A stretch of DNA of 64,000 nucleotides from assembly GCA_963712835.1 (NCBI GenBank), contig CAVQJJ010000005.1, positions 62,001 to 126,000 on the forward strand, given 5' to 3'. The notes beneath the pieces are model-generated. The model did not search any database. It had not been told where the DNA came from and was given only the letters and a program-made list of their open reading frames with translations. The DNA comes from DATARH01 sp963712835. GTDB taxonomy: Bacteria > Pseudomonadota > Alphaproteobacteria > ATCC43930 > CGMCC-115725. This document shows, piece by piece, positions 41,600 through 53,403 of the stretch. Each line of letters begins with the position of its first letter. Positions within the stretch are counted from its first letter, which is position 1. The translations under genes and the position numbers were made by a program.

Positions 41600-43024
41600 A
41601 TGGGCGAGTTCGTCCTCAATTCCTACAATTCCGGCGCTTTCTATTGCGAGATGCTGAGCTGCGCAGCCACGGCGGAAATCCGCGATCGCCTCGGCCACAT
41701 ACCGATCGCCGAGTTCAAGCGCCGCGCCGCAGGCGCCGAGGAAGCCCTTTACCGCCTCGGCATCACCTTCACGGTCTATTCCGACAGCCAGGCGATCGAC
41801 CGCATCCTACCGTTTGACGCGATCCCGCGCGTGCTGCCGGCCGACGAATGGGACAGGATCGAGCGTGGCGTCAAGCAGCGCGTCACCGCGATCAATCTAC
41901 TGCTCGCCGACCTCTATAACGGCCAGCACATCCTAAAGGATAGGGTCGTCCCGGCGGATCTTATCCTCGGTAACGCCAATTGGCGGCCACAGATGCAAGG
42001 GGTCAAAATTCCGCACAACGCCTACGTCAACATTTGCGGCACCGACATCATTCGCGACGAGAAGGGCGCGTTCCGCGTCCTCGAAGACAATGCCCGCACC
42101 CCGTCCGGGGTGAGCTATGTCATCGAGAACCGGCACATGATGCTGCGCTCGTTTCCCGACCTGGTCGACGAGATCGGCCTGCGCTCGGTCGAGGATTACG
42201 GTATGCATCTGGTTGGCGCGATGCGCGACATCGCGCCCGCGGGCCGGCAAGACGCGGAAATCGTGCTCTTGTCGCCGGGCACCTACAACTCGGCCTATTT
42301 CGAGCATGTGTTCCTGGCGCGCGAGATGGGAGTGCCGCTGGTGGAGGGGCGCGATCTCGTTGTCGAGGACGACAAGGTTTGGATGCGCACCACCGCCGGG
42401 CTGGCGCGGGTCGATGTCATCTATCGCCGGATCAACGATGATTTCCTCGACCCCGAGGCGTTTCGCCCGGACAGCATGCTCGGCGTCAAGGGGCTGATGC
42501 GTGCCTATTTCGCAGGCAATGTTGCCCTCGCCAACGCCATCGGCACCGGCATCGCCGACGACAAGGCGGTGTACGCCTACATGCCGCGCATCATCCGCTA
42601 TTACCTCGACGAGGACGCGATCCTCGACAATGTCGAGACCAACATCTGCCGCGAGGGGCCGGCACTGCGCTACACGCTCGATCATCTGGCCGAGCTGGTG
42701 GTGAAACCGGTTGGCGAAGCCGGTGGCTACGGCATCACGATCGGCCCGCGCGCCACACGTGCTGAGCTTGACGAGTGCCGTGCCAAGCTGCTTGCCGACC
42801 CGGCCAATTACATCTCGCAGCCCTGCATCTCGCTGTCGGTGTCGCCGACGCTGATCGACGGCGCGGTCGAGCCGCGCCATGTCGATCTGCGGCCGTTCGC
42901 GATCACCGGCCGGGACACCTGGGTGCTGCCGGGCGGGCTCACCCGCGTTGCGCTGCGGCGCGGTTCGTTGGTGGTCAATTCCTCGCAGGGAGGCGGGTCG
43001 AAAGACACGTGGGTGCTTGAGTAA
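41600..43024 (+). CDS. Circularly permuted ATP-grasp family protein (DUF404/DUF407)
   Basis: 474 residues. Characteristic text: VYSDSQAIDRILPFDAIPRVLPADEWDRIERGVKQR (in pieces), NICGTDIIRDEKGAFRVLEDNARTPSGVSYV, LSPGTYNSAYFEHVFLAREMGVPLVEGRDL, and VVKPVGEAGGYGITIGP. It is a predicted carboxylate-amine ligase of permuted ATP-grasp type. It is the first gene of a conserved trio with an alpha-E-domain protein and a transglutaminase-like protein. The trio is widespread in bacteria and probably makes and processes a peptide-like product, which is not identified. The stop overlaps the next start. Confidence 0.93.
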   Translation: MGEFVLNSYNSGAFYCEMLSCAATAEIRDRLGHIPIAEFKRRAAGAEEALYRLGITFTVYSDSQAIDRILPFDAIPRVLPADEWDRIERGVKQRVTAINLLLADLYNGQHILKDRVVPADLILGNANWRPQMQGVKIPHNAYVNICGTDIIRDEKGAFRVLEDNARTPSGVSYVIENRHMMLRSFPDLVDEIGLRSVEDYGMHLVGAMRDIAPAGRQDAEIVLLSPGTYNSAYFEHVFLAREMGVPLVEGRDLVVEDDKVWMRTTAGLARVDVIYRRINDDFLDPEAFRPDSMLGVKGLMRAYFAGNVALANAIGTGIADDKAVYAYMPRIIRYYLDEDAILDNVETNICREGPALRYTLDHLAELVVKPVGEAGGYGITIGPRATRAELDECRAKLLADPANYISQPCISLSVSPTLIDGAVEPRHVDLRPFAITGRDTWVLPGGLTRVALRRGSLVVNSSQGGGSKDTWVLE

Positions 43025-44057
43025 CCCGCTGCTGGCGCGCTACGCCGAGTGCATCTTCTGGCTCTCGCGCTTTGTCGAGCGCGCCGAGAACCTGGCGCGT
43101 ATCCTCGAAGTACACGAAACCTACGCGCGCGATAAGACCGGCGCGCGCGACTGGTACTCGATCGTTCAGCTCAATGCCGACGAAGAGACCTTCGCCGAGA
43201 AGCATTCGACAGCGAGCGCCCGTAACGTCATCCGCTTCTACCTGAACGACCGCGAAAACCCGACCTCGATCTTGAACACGGTGAAGAGCGCCCGCGAGAA
43301 CGGCCGCACCTTGCGGCCGTTGATCTCGACCGAGATGTGGGTGCAACTGAACGTGTTCTACAACCGGCTCAATCGGATCGACGACGGCGAATTGACACCC
43401 GGCGCGCTGTCGCCGCTGCTCAACGATATCAAACAGGCGTGCCAAACCTTTACCGGCATCACTGAGGGCACGTTCTATCGCGATCAAGCCTGGTACTTTT
43501 ACCGCCTCGGCCGCTACCTGGAGCGCGCCGACCAAACCACCCGGCTGCTCGACAGCAAATATTACGTGCTGCTGCGCGACACCGATGTCGCCAATATGGT
43601 CAATACCGGGCAGTGGCTCGCTCTGCTGCGCGCGGCATCCGGATACCACGCGTTCCGCCTGCTGCATCAAAGCGACCTGACGCCATGGCGCATCGCCTCG
43701 TTCCTGCTGTTCAACCCCAGTTTCCCGCGCTCGGTCTTCCTCTGCGTGCGCGAGGTCGACGCCGCGGTGACCGGACTGCGCTCGCGCTACAATCTGCGCG
43801 CCGGCTCCGATATCGCCGAGGGGCTGGACCAACTACGCGCGATTCTCGGCACGCGTTCAATCGAGGAGGTGCTGGAGAGCGGGCTGCACGAGTTCATCGA
43901 CTTCATCCAGCGCTACATGATCGCCATCACCGACCGGCTCGGCGCCGCGTTTTTCGGCCATCCGCCGGTCGAGAAGGCCGCCTGGCAGGATGCCGATCTG
44001 TGGCCGCCCTTTACCCCGTCGGCCGCGGACGGCTTGCAAATGCAATCGCAAGCCTAA
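43017..44057 (+). CDS. Alpha-E-domain protein (DUF403)
   Basis: 346 residues from a TTG at 43017, which overlaps the end of the ATP-grasp gene by 8 bp; no ATG or GTG fits. Family text is RYAECIFWLSRFVERAENLARILEV, GTFYRDQAWYFYRLGRYLERADQTTRLLD, LLRAASGYHAFRLLH and FLLFNPSFPRSVFLCV. It is all-helical with conserved Arg-Glu-Arg pairs. In some bacteria the domain is fused to the ATP-grasp protein, supporting a joint function. The transglutaminase-like gene follows 38 bp later. Confidence 0.92.
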   Translation: MSNPLLARYAECIFWLSRFVERAENLARILEVHETYARDKTGARDWYSIVQLNADEETFAEKHSTASARNVIRFYLNDRENPTSILNTVKSARENGRTLRPLISTEMWVQLNVFYNRLNRIDDGELTPGALSPLLNDIKQACQTFTGITEGTFYRDQAWYFYRLGRYLERADQTTRLLDSKYYVLLRDTDVANMVNTGQWLALLRAASGYHAFRLLHQSDLTPWRIASFLLFNPSFPRSVFLCVREVDAAVTGLRSRYNLRAGSDIAEGLDQLRAILGTRSIEEVLESGLHEFIDFIQRYMIAITDRLGAAFFGHPPVEKAAWQDADLWPPFTPSAADGLQMQSQA

Positions 44058-44095
44058 ACATTTAGGCCGCTGGTATTCCTGGTCACCCAACGCCC

Positions 44096-45004
44096 ATGAA
44101 AGTCCTGACGGTTCGTCACGTCACCCTTTATCGCTACAAGCAGCCGGTCTCGTTCGGCGAGCACCGCATGATGCTGCGCCCGCGCGACAGCTACGACCAG
44201 CGGCTGATCGAAGCGCGGTTGCGGATCGACCCGGAACCGTCCGAGCTCAACTGGATGCATGACCCGTTCGGCAATTGCGTAGCGATCGCGCGGTTTTCCG
44301 GCCGCGCCGCCGAACTTACCTTCGACAGCGTGATCCGGCTCGACCACGAGCGGAACAATGCGCTCGAATTCCAGCTCGAAGATTCCGCGCTCGACTACCC
44401 GTTTTCCTACAGCGCGGAGGAATCGCCCGACCTGTCGCGCACCATCGAACGACACTATCTCGATCGCGAACGCGAGGTCGATCGGTGGGCGCGGCAATTC
44501 CTACGCAAGCAGGGGCCGACCGGCACCCGCGAGCTGCTGGCGACGATGACCCACGCGATCCACCAGCGCTTCACCTACGCCGCGCGCAGCGAAGCCGGGA
44601 CGCAAGACCCGATCACCACGCTGCGTATCGGCAGCGGCAGCTGCCGCGATTTCGCGCTCTTGATGATGGAAGCAGTGCGTTCGCTTGGCCTCGCGGCGCG
44701 GTTCGTCTCGGGCTACCTGGTGCCGTCGGGCCGGGTCGACCACAAGCGGCTTGGCGGTGAATCGACGCATGCCTGGTGCGAAATCTACCTGCCCGGCGCG
44801 GGCTGGATCGAATACGACCCGACCAACGGACTCGTCGGCAACGAGGACTTGATCCGCGTCGCGGTGGTGCGCGACCCGCGCCAGGCAGTGCCCGTTTCCG
44901 GCACCTGGACCGGTTTCCCCTCCGACTTTATCGAAATGACGGTCGATGTCGCGGTGACGCCGGACACCCATGACGCCAAGGAAGCCGCCCGGGCAACCGC
45001 CTAG
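44096..45004 (+). CDS. Transglutaminase-like cysteine peptidase/ligase
   Basis: 302 residues. An N-terminal beta domain (LTVRHVTLYRYKQPVSFGEHRMMLRPR, split) precedes a papain-like core. The triad is Cys183 in GSGSCRDFALLM, His225 in ESTHAWCEIY, and Asp241 in WIEYDPTNGL. It belongs to the transglutaminase family that accompanies the ATP-grasp and alpha-E genes. It may hydrolyse or exchange peptide bonds in their product. There is no signal peptide, so it acts in the cytosol. It converges on the cupin gene. Confidence 0.93.
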   Translation: MKVLTVRHVTLYRYKQPVSFGEHRMMLRPRDSYDQRLIEARLRIDPEPSELNWMHDPFGNCVAIARFSGRAAELTFDSVIRLDHERNNALEFQLEDSALDYPFSYSAEESPDLSRTIERHYLDREREVDRWARQFLRKQGPTGTRELLATMTHAIHQRFTYAARSEAGTQDPITTLRIGSGSCRDFALLMMEAVRSLGLAARFVSGYLVPSGRVDHKRLGGESTHAWCEIYLPGAGWIEYDPTNGLVGNEDLIRVAVVRDPRQAVPVSGTWTGFPSDFIEMTVDVAVTPDTHDAKEAARATA

Positions 45005-45010
45005 TTCAGC

Positions 45011-45388
45011 TTAGCCCCACTTCGCCTGGCCGCCGACGGCGGTGATGGTGATGTGACCCATCGTCGTGTTGGCCTTGGAACCGTGCCAGTGCCGTTCGCC
45101 GGCCTTGATGTGCACGACATCGCCGACCTTGATCTCCTGCGGCGTGCCGCCGTCGACCGCGACCATGCCCTCGCCCGAGGTCACCACCAGGATCTGGTCG
45201 CAGGTATGGGTGTGCCAGCCGGTGGTGCAGCCCTGGCTGAAATTGACGACGCTGCAATTGTAATTGGGCGAGTCGCCGGCCTCGATGATCGTCTGGCGGG
45301 TGCGCTGAACCGGCCCGGTCCAGCCTTCGATCCGGTCCGCGCCCTCGACGGGCAGGTCCGGGATGTTCTTCAGCGTGACGACCTTCAT
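45011..45388 (-). CDS. Cupin-domain protein
   Basis: 125 residues from the ATG at 45388 (AGGAGGGAA upstream). The cupin motif is GCTTGWHTHTCDQILVVTSGEG, with His-x-His as first metal ligands, and HIKAGERHWHG carries the later His. It folds as a single beta barrel. It could be an isomerase, dioxygenase or binding protein. It lies between convergent and divergent neighbours with no operon partner, and its substrate is unknown. Confidence 0.85.
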   Translation of the reverse strand: MKVVTLKNIPDLPVEGADRIEGWTGPVQRTRQTIIEAGDSPNYNCSVVNFSQGCTTGWHTHTCDQILVVTSGEGMVAVDGGTPQEIKVGDVVHIKAGERHWHGSKANTTMGHITITAVGGQAKWG

Positions 45389-45495
45389 GGCTTCCCTCCT
45401 TCGCATTGGCGATTCAAGGCGATGTTAAATCCGCTTTGTTGCCAGGAACAGAGCATGCGATGCTCGGGTATTCAACACCGTTCCGGGAGGGAATC

Positions 45496-46182
45496 ATGGC
45501 GAAATACATGCTGGTCAGCTTCAAGACCTGCCCCTGGGTGCAGCGCTCGGCCATCATCCTCCGCGAAAAGAATACGCCTTTCGAGTTCCGTCACATCGAG
45601 CCCGACAACCGGCCCGACTGGTTTCTCGCGATCTCGCCGCACAAGAAGGTTCCGGTGATCCGCATCGACGACAAGGATTCGCTGTTCGAGTCGAACGCGA
45701 TCAACGAGTACCTCGATGAGACCGTCGAGCCGCGGCTGCACCCGGCGGACCCGCTGAAGCGCGCCGTCAACCGGGCCTGGACCGATTATGTGCCGACCTT
45801 TTCGTCCAGCGTGACGGGCTGCGCCTATGCTGCGACCAAGGAAGCCTACGAGGCGGCGATCGCCAAAATCCCCGAGGCGTTCGGTCGGCTCGAAAAGGCG
45901 CTCGACCCGCAGGGCCCGTTCTTCAACGGCAAGGATTATTCGCTCGTCGATGCCGCCTATGCGCCGTTCCTGCAGCGCTACTTCTTCCTCGACAATATCA
46001 AGAAGATCGGCGAGATCGAGAAATACCCGCGGCTGCATGCCTGGGCGAAGGCGCTGATGGCGCGGCCGTCGACGCATTCCTTCCCGGAGGCCGAGTTCGA
46101 GGCGATGTACCGCGCCAATCTGCAGAAGCGCGGCAGCTACCTGTCGCAATTCGTCGAGCCGGCGCGCGCCGCCGCCGAATAG
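45496..46182 (+). CDS. Glutathione S-transferase family protein
   Basis: 228 residues. The N-terminal thioredoxin-like domain has YMLVSFKTCPWVQRSAIILREK, with Cys and Ser near the glutathione site, KKVPVI (the cis-Pro) and ESNAINEYLDE. The C-terminal helical domain carries DYSLVDAAYAPFLQR. The CPW start suggests an omega- or beta-like GST with Cys or Ser as the active residue. GGGAGGGAATC precedes the ATG at 45496. A bidirectional terminator follows the stop. Confidence 0.9.
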   Translation: MAKYMLVSFKTCPWVQRSAIILREKNTPFEFRHIEPDNRPDWFLAISPHKKVPVIRIDDKDSLFESNAINEYLDETVEPRLHPADPLKRAVNRAWTDYVPTFSSSVTGCAYAATKEAYEAAIAKIPEAFGRLEKALDPQGPFFNGKDYSLVDAAYAPFLQRYFFLDNIKKIGEIEKYPRLHAWAKALMARPSTHSFPEAEFEAMYRANLQKRGSYLSQFVEPARAAAE

Positions 46183-46200
46183 CGCCGCCAAACGCAAAGA

Positions 46201-46242
46201 AAACCCCGGCTGGCCGGCGAAAGCCGGACGGTCGGGGTTTTT
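46201..46242. terminator. Bidirectional Rho-independent terminator
   Basis: The stem CCCCG..CTGGCCGGC / GCCGGACGGTCGGGG has a GAAA loop and is followed by TTTTT on the plus strand. A run of A residues on the other side gives U-rich RNA on the minus strand. It sits between the convergent GST gene and the small gene at 46285, so it can stop both. Confidence 0.85.
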
Positions 46243-46284
46243 CGTGCGCGGCCCGGTCGGATTATCGGGCCGCTGATGCTTCGG

Positions 46285-46455
46285 CTACGACGCCCGTGCC
46301 AGGCGGCGCTCCCGCTGGTTCTCCAGGTTGCCGGCTTCGCGCTCCAGGTCCTCGGCGGTGCGCAACCGCGCATCCCAGATCGCGGGGTTCTCGGCCCGTT
46401 CGGCAAATTCGCGATACCAGCTCGCGAGATCGCGCAGCTTCTGTGCCTGGTCCAT
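46285..46455 (-). CDS. Small helical hypothetical protein
   Basis: 56 residues: MDQAQKLRDLASWYREFAER, AENPAIWDARLRTAEDLERE, AGNLENQRERRLARA. It is highly charged and predicted all-helical, with a WYREFAE-type pattern seen in short alphaproteobacterial proteins of unknown role. The open frame continues upstream, but this ATG begins the helical part. It converges on the GST gene across the terminator. Confidence 0.65.
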   Translation of the reverse strand: MDQAQKLRDLASWYREFAERAENPAIWDARLRTAEDLEREAGNLENQRERRLARAS

Positions 46456-46541
46456 TGAACTCACGTTCCTATGATGGAGTTGCATCATTGGAACGCTGAA
46501 CCGAGGGCCCGGTTCCGGCGTCCGCGGAGCCTCCAAACGAA

Positions 46542-46940
46542 TTAATTTTCGTCGCCGGCGGCCGAATAGCTGACATGCGCGGCGACGATACGCCAACCTT
46601 CCGAAAAGCGCACCCAGCTCTGCTGCTGGCGCCCGCGTCGCGCCTGACCGGGCCGGCGAAATTCGGTCGACGCGGTCGCGAAATCGTGCCCGAACGTGGT
46701 GACGACAGTGTTGCCGATGGTGCGCCGCGCGGGCGGGATGCGAGCGCCGCGGAACGCCGCGATCTGCGCATGACCGTAGAGCTCCTCGGCGAGGCCATAA
46801 CGCAGCGTATAGGGCGCATTGCGGAACAGCTCGTTAAGCGCCGCCACGTCATTAGCGTTGAGCGCTTCCTCGTAGCGCATGAAGGCCGCGGTCACCTCGG
46901 CCAGAACATCGGGCAGATTGATCTCCGGATCGTGAGCCAA
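46542..46940 (-). CDS. AtzH/HpxZ-like (DUF3225) protein
   Basis: 132 residues with an NTF2-like fold: INLPDVLAEVTAAFMRYEEALNANDVAALNELF (in parts), LRYGLAEELYGHAQIAAFR, ARRTIGNTVVTTFG, and QQSWVRFSEGWRIVAAHVS. HpxZ and AtzH occur with amidases of oxalurate or cyanuric-acid breakdown. An AtzE-type amidase and AtzG-like gene lie at 39.5-41.1 kb, so the same pathway may be represented, although not as one operon. The gene diverges from treY. Confidence 0.82.
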   Translation of the reverse strand: MAHDPEINLPDVLAEVTAAFMRYEEALNANDVAALNELFRNAPYTLRYGLAEELYGHAQIAAFRGARIPPARRTIGNTVVTTFGHDFATASTEFRRPGQARRGRQQQSWVRFSEGWRIVAAHVSYSAAGDEN

Positions 46941-47166
46941 AATTTTACCTCGCCGATGGGTAGGCGATGGTGCCGTCGCTGACCGCTATTCCGCAACCCC
47001 GCAGCGATGCGAACTCAATACGGGATGCCAAATGGCGCCACCTCAAACCGAGGACGTTGCTATTTCCTGCGGCTGATCGCGCGGAGCGATCTTGGCGTGG
47101 GCGTGTTCGCAAGTCGTGCGAGGGCGCCGCCGGCAGCCCGCACCTGCCCCCGGGAGCTTTGCCGCA

Positions 47167-49893
<2,727 letters not shown>

Positions 49894-49905
49894 GTTTCGG
49901 CAAAC

Positions 49906-51792
49906 ATGGATACGGCCCCCGCACCACGCTCCGCTAGCACCGCGCTCGCTCGACGTTTGCCGATCGGCGCGGAAATCCAGCCGCAAGGCGGTGTGCATTT
50001 CCGCGTCTGGGCGCCCGATGCGCGTGATGTAGCCGTCGAAATCGAAGGGCGTCCGCCGCGCGCGCTGTCACCGGAGCACGGTGGCTATGTCTCCACGCTC
50101 GTCGAGGACATCGGCGTCGGCGCGCGCTATCGCTTCCGGCTCGACGAGCGCGACCCGGCGCTGCCCGACCCGGCCTCACGGTTCCAGCCCGAAGGACCGC
50201 ACGGCCCGTCGGAAGTGATCGACCCGACGGGCTTTGCGTGGAGCGATGGCGGCTGGCAGGGTGCGCCGCAGGAACGGCTCGTCATCTATGAGCTGCATGT
50301 CGGCACTTTCACTCCGGAAGGCACTTACGAAGCTGCGGCGCAGCACCTGCCGGCGCTGGCCGAGCTCGGCATCACCTGCGTCGAGCTCCTGCCGCTGGCG
50401 GATTTTGCCGGCCGTTTCGGCTGGGGCTATGACGGGGTCGATCTGTTCGCGCCAACTCGGCTTTACGGTCGGCCCGATGATTTGCGCCGGTTTGTCGACC
50501 GCGCGCATGGGCTCGGCCTCGCGGTCCTGATCGACGTCGTCTACAACCACCTTGGACCGGACGGGAACTACCTCGGCGGCTATTCGCACGCCTATATGGG
50601 CGGCTCGCACGCCACGGAATGGGGCGAGGCGCTCAATTTCGACGGGCCGGGCTCTGGACCGGTGCGCGAATTCTTCACCGCCAATGCCGGCTACTGGATC
50701 GACGAGTACCATTTCGACGGGCTGCGGCTCGACGCGACGCATCGCATCTTCGACAACTCCGCCGACCACATCCTGGCGGCGATCGGACGCGCGGTGCGGG
50801 CCGCCGCTCCTGGTCGACACACCTTCATCGCCGCCGAGGACGACGCGCAGATCGCCCACCGCGTGCGACCGACCGAGCACGGCGGATACGGCCTCGACGC
50901 GCTGTGGAACGATGATTTCCACCACGCCGCGCTGGTCGCGCTGACCGGCCGGCGCGAAGGCTATTACAGCGACTACAAGGGCAGCGCCGGCGAGTTCGTC
51001 GCGCTCGCGAGACATGGTTTCCTGTTTCAGGGGCAGCACTCGGCCTGGTCCGGCGAGCCGCGCGGCACCATTGCCTTCGACCTTCCGTCCTCGCGCTATG
51101 TCACCTATTTGCAGAACCACGACCAGATCGCCCATTCCGGCGCCGGGCTGCGCGGGCATCTTTTGACGAGCCCCGGATGCTGGAGGGCGATGACGGCGTA
51201 CCTGCTGCTGTCGCCGAGCATTCCATTGTTGTTCCAGGGCCAGGAGTTCATGGCCTCCGCCCCGTTCCTTTATTTCGCCGATCATCCGGGCGAACTGGGT
51301 CAAATGGTAAAGAAGGGACGCGCCGAATTCCTCGCCCAGTTCGCCAGCCTGGCGTCACCGGAGATGCAGGCGCGGCTCGACGACCCCGGCGACCCGCAAA
51401 CTTTCCGTCGCTGCGTGCTCGACCAGAGCGAGCGCGAACGCAACCGTGATGCCGTGGCGTTGCACCGCGACCTGCTGGCGCTGCGTCGCGAGATTTTCGG
51501 AGAAGGAGCGCCGCGCATAGACGGCGCGGCGCTCGGCGACGAAGCTTGGGTGCTGCGCTATTTCGGCGGCGCGAGCGACGACCGGGTGCTGATCGCCAAT
51601 CTCGGAGGCGACCTGAAATTCGACACCGTCACCGAGCCGCTGCTCGCGCCGATCGAGGGGCGCGGCTGGCGCGTTCGCTGGTCGAGCGAACACCCGGCCT
51701 ATGGCGGCGGCGGTTCGCCCGACCCCATCGCCGACGGCGCGTGGCGCTTTCCCGGGCGCACGGCGATCGTGCTGGCGCCCGGCGATCCCTAA
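49906..51792 (+). CDS. treZ: Malto-oligosyltrehalose trehalohydrolase
   Basis: Releases trehalose from the TreY product. 628 residues. An N-terminal beta-sandwich (GGVHFRVWAPDARDVAVEIEG, split) precedes the GH13 barrel: DVVYNHLGPDGNYLGGY, nucleophile Asp in FDGLRLDATHRI, Glu in FIAAEDDAQ, and YLQNHDQIAHSGAG. LFQGQEFMASAPFLYFADHP is the family tail of the barrel. It is paired with treY upstream. treX (debranching) is not in the window. Confidence 0.96.
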   Translation: MDTAPAPRSASTALARRLPIGAEIQPQGGVHFRVWAPDARDVAVEIEGRPPRALSPEHGGYVSTLVEDIGVGARYRFRLDERDPALPDPASRFQPEGPHGPSEVIDPTGFAWSDGGWQGAPQERLVIYELHVGTFTPEGTYEAAAQHLPALAELGITCVELLPLADFAGRFGWGYDGVDLFAPTRLYGRPDDLRRFVDRAHGLGLAVLIDVVYNHLGPDGNYLGGYSHAYMGGSHATEWGEALNFDGPGSGPVREFFTANAGYWIDEYHFDGLRLDATHRIFDNSADHILAAIGRAVRAAAPGRHTFIAAEDDAQIAHRVRPTEHGGYGLDALWNDDFHHAALVALTGRREGYYSDYKGSAGEFVALARHGFLFQGQHSAWSGEPRGTIAFDLPSSRYVTYLQNHDQIAHSGAGLRGHLLTSPGCWRAMTAYLLLSPSIPLLFQGQEFMASAPFLYFADHPGELGQMVKKGRAEFLAQFASLASPEMQARLDDPGDPQTFRRCVLDQSERERNRDAVALHRDLLALRREIFGEGAPRIDGAALGDEAWVLRYFGGASDDRVLIANLGGDLKFDTVTEPLLAPIEGRGWRVRWSSEHPAYGGGGSPDPIADGAWRFPGRTAIVLAPGDP

Positions 51793-51835
51793 AGGCGGCA
51801 TCGCGCGCAGCAACCAGCCCACGCTATCCTGACGC

Positions 51836-53339
51836 ATGGCCGACGACCAGCGCGAGACCATCGCCTTTCTCAGCGACCCGTCTTCCTATGAAGCGGCGGG
51901 CGATGTCGAGCGGCGCGAGACGCATATCTCGCTCGTCTTCTTCGCCGGGGAGCGTGCGTACAAGCTGAAGCGCGCGGTACAGTTTCCCTATCTCGATTTC
52001 TCGACCGTCGAGCAGCGCCGCAAAGCCTGCGCCGCGGAACTGGCGCTCAACCGGCGAACCGCACCAGGACTCTATCTGAAGACACGGGCGGTTGCGCGGG
52101 GCGCCGACGGACGCCTCGGCTGGGACGTCGACGGCGATATCGTGGACTGGGTCGTCGTCATGCGTCGCTTTGGGCAGGATCAGCGGCTCGACGCGATGGC
52201 CAAGACAGGCGGGCTTGAGCCGCGTCTGCTCACCGCGCTGGCCGCGCATATCGCCGCGTTCCACGCGACGGCCGAGCGCCGGCCCGACAGCGGGGGCGCG
52301 GCGGCCCTGGCCGCCGTCATCGCGGAGAATGACGAATGTCTGCGCGACAGCGCCGTCGCCTTCCCGGCGCAGGCGCATCGATGAGTTGCGCGAGCGGTCG
52401 CGGGCGGCGCTCGACCGCGTCGGCCCGCTGATCGACCGGCGCCGCGCCGCAGGCAAGGTACGGCGCTGCCATGGCGATCTGCATCTGCGCAACATCTGCG
52501 TCATCGACGGCAAGCCGGTGCTGTTCGACTGCATCGAGTTCTCCGACGCCTTCGCCAGCATCGACGTGCTCTACGACCTCGCCTTTCTGCTGATGGACCT
52601 CGACCATCAGGGCCATCGCGCCAGCGCCAATCTGGTGCTGAACCGCTATCTCGACCTGACCGAAGAGGCGGACGGTCTGGCCGCGATGCCGCTCTTCATC
52701 TCGCTGCGCGCGGCGATCCGCGCCCATGTGACGGCAAGCGCCGGCGGCGCGCCCGAGGAGGCGCGAGCCTATCTCGGCCATGCCTGCGCGGCCCTCGAAC
52801 CGGCGGCAGCACGGCTGATCGCGGTCGGCGGACTCAGCGGCACCGGCAAGTCGACGCTGGCGGCGGCGCTGGGGCCCGGGCTCGGACCGACGCCCGGCGC
52901 GCGGTTGCTGCGCAGCGACGTCATCCGCAAGCGGCTGCTCGGCCTCGACCCGGAAGCGCGGCTGCCCCAAAGCGCCTACACGGCCGAGGCGACGAGGCGC
53001 GTTTACGCGGCAATGCGCAACCGGGCCGCCGACGCGTTGCGCGCCGGGTATTGCGCGATCCTCGATGCGGTCGCGCTGCGCCCGGAAGAGCGTCAGGCCT
53101 TCGCCATGGTAGCAAAAAAGGCCGGGGCGCCGTTCGCCGGGCTGTGGCTCGAAGCGCCCGAGGAGACGATAGCCGAGCGGGTCACCGCGCGCCGCCACGA
53201 TGCTTCCGACGCGACCGCCGAGATCGTCAAGCGCCAGCTGGAAGTCGATCCCGGCGCACTCGATTGGAAACGGATCGATGCCGCCGGGGCGGCGGCGGAG
53301 GTGCTCGCCCGCGCGAAGCGGGCGCTGAGCCACCTTTAG
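51836..53339 (+). pseudogene. APH-like/P-loop two-domain kinase, broken by a frameshift
   Basis: The first frame, from ATG 51836, reads MADDQRETIAFLSDPSSY, HISLVFFAGERAYKLKRAV and VVVMRRFGQDQRLDAM, then stops at 52384 in FPAQAHR. The second frame resumes at RIDELRERSRAALDRV and has the aminoglycoside-phosphotransferase catalytic loop CHGDLHLRNIC with DCIEFSDAF. A C-terminal nucleotide kinase domain follows, with P-loop GGLSGTGKST. The break is near 52360-52380 in a CGGCGCAGGCGCATCG run, so one lost base is the likely cause. Repaired, it is about 500 residues, the usual size for this fused family, often annotated AAA-family ATPase. Confidence 0.8.
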
Positions 53340-53403
53340 CGGAAGAGCTTGCCTGGCGGGGCGATTGTTGGCCACCCTGTGCGCAGCCGGGAGGACGCCA
53401 TCC

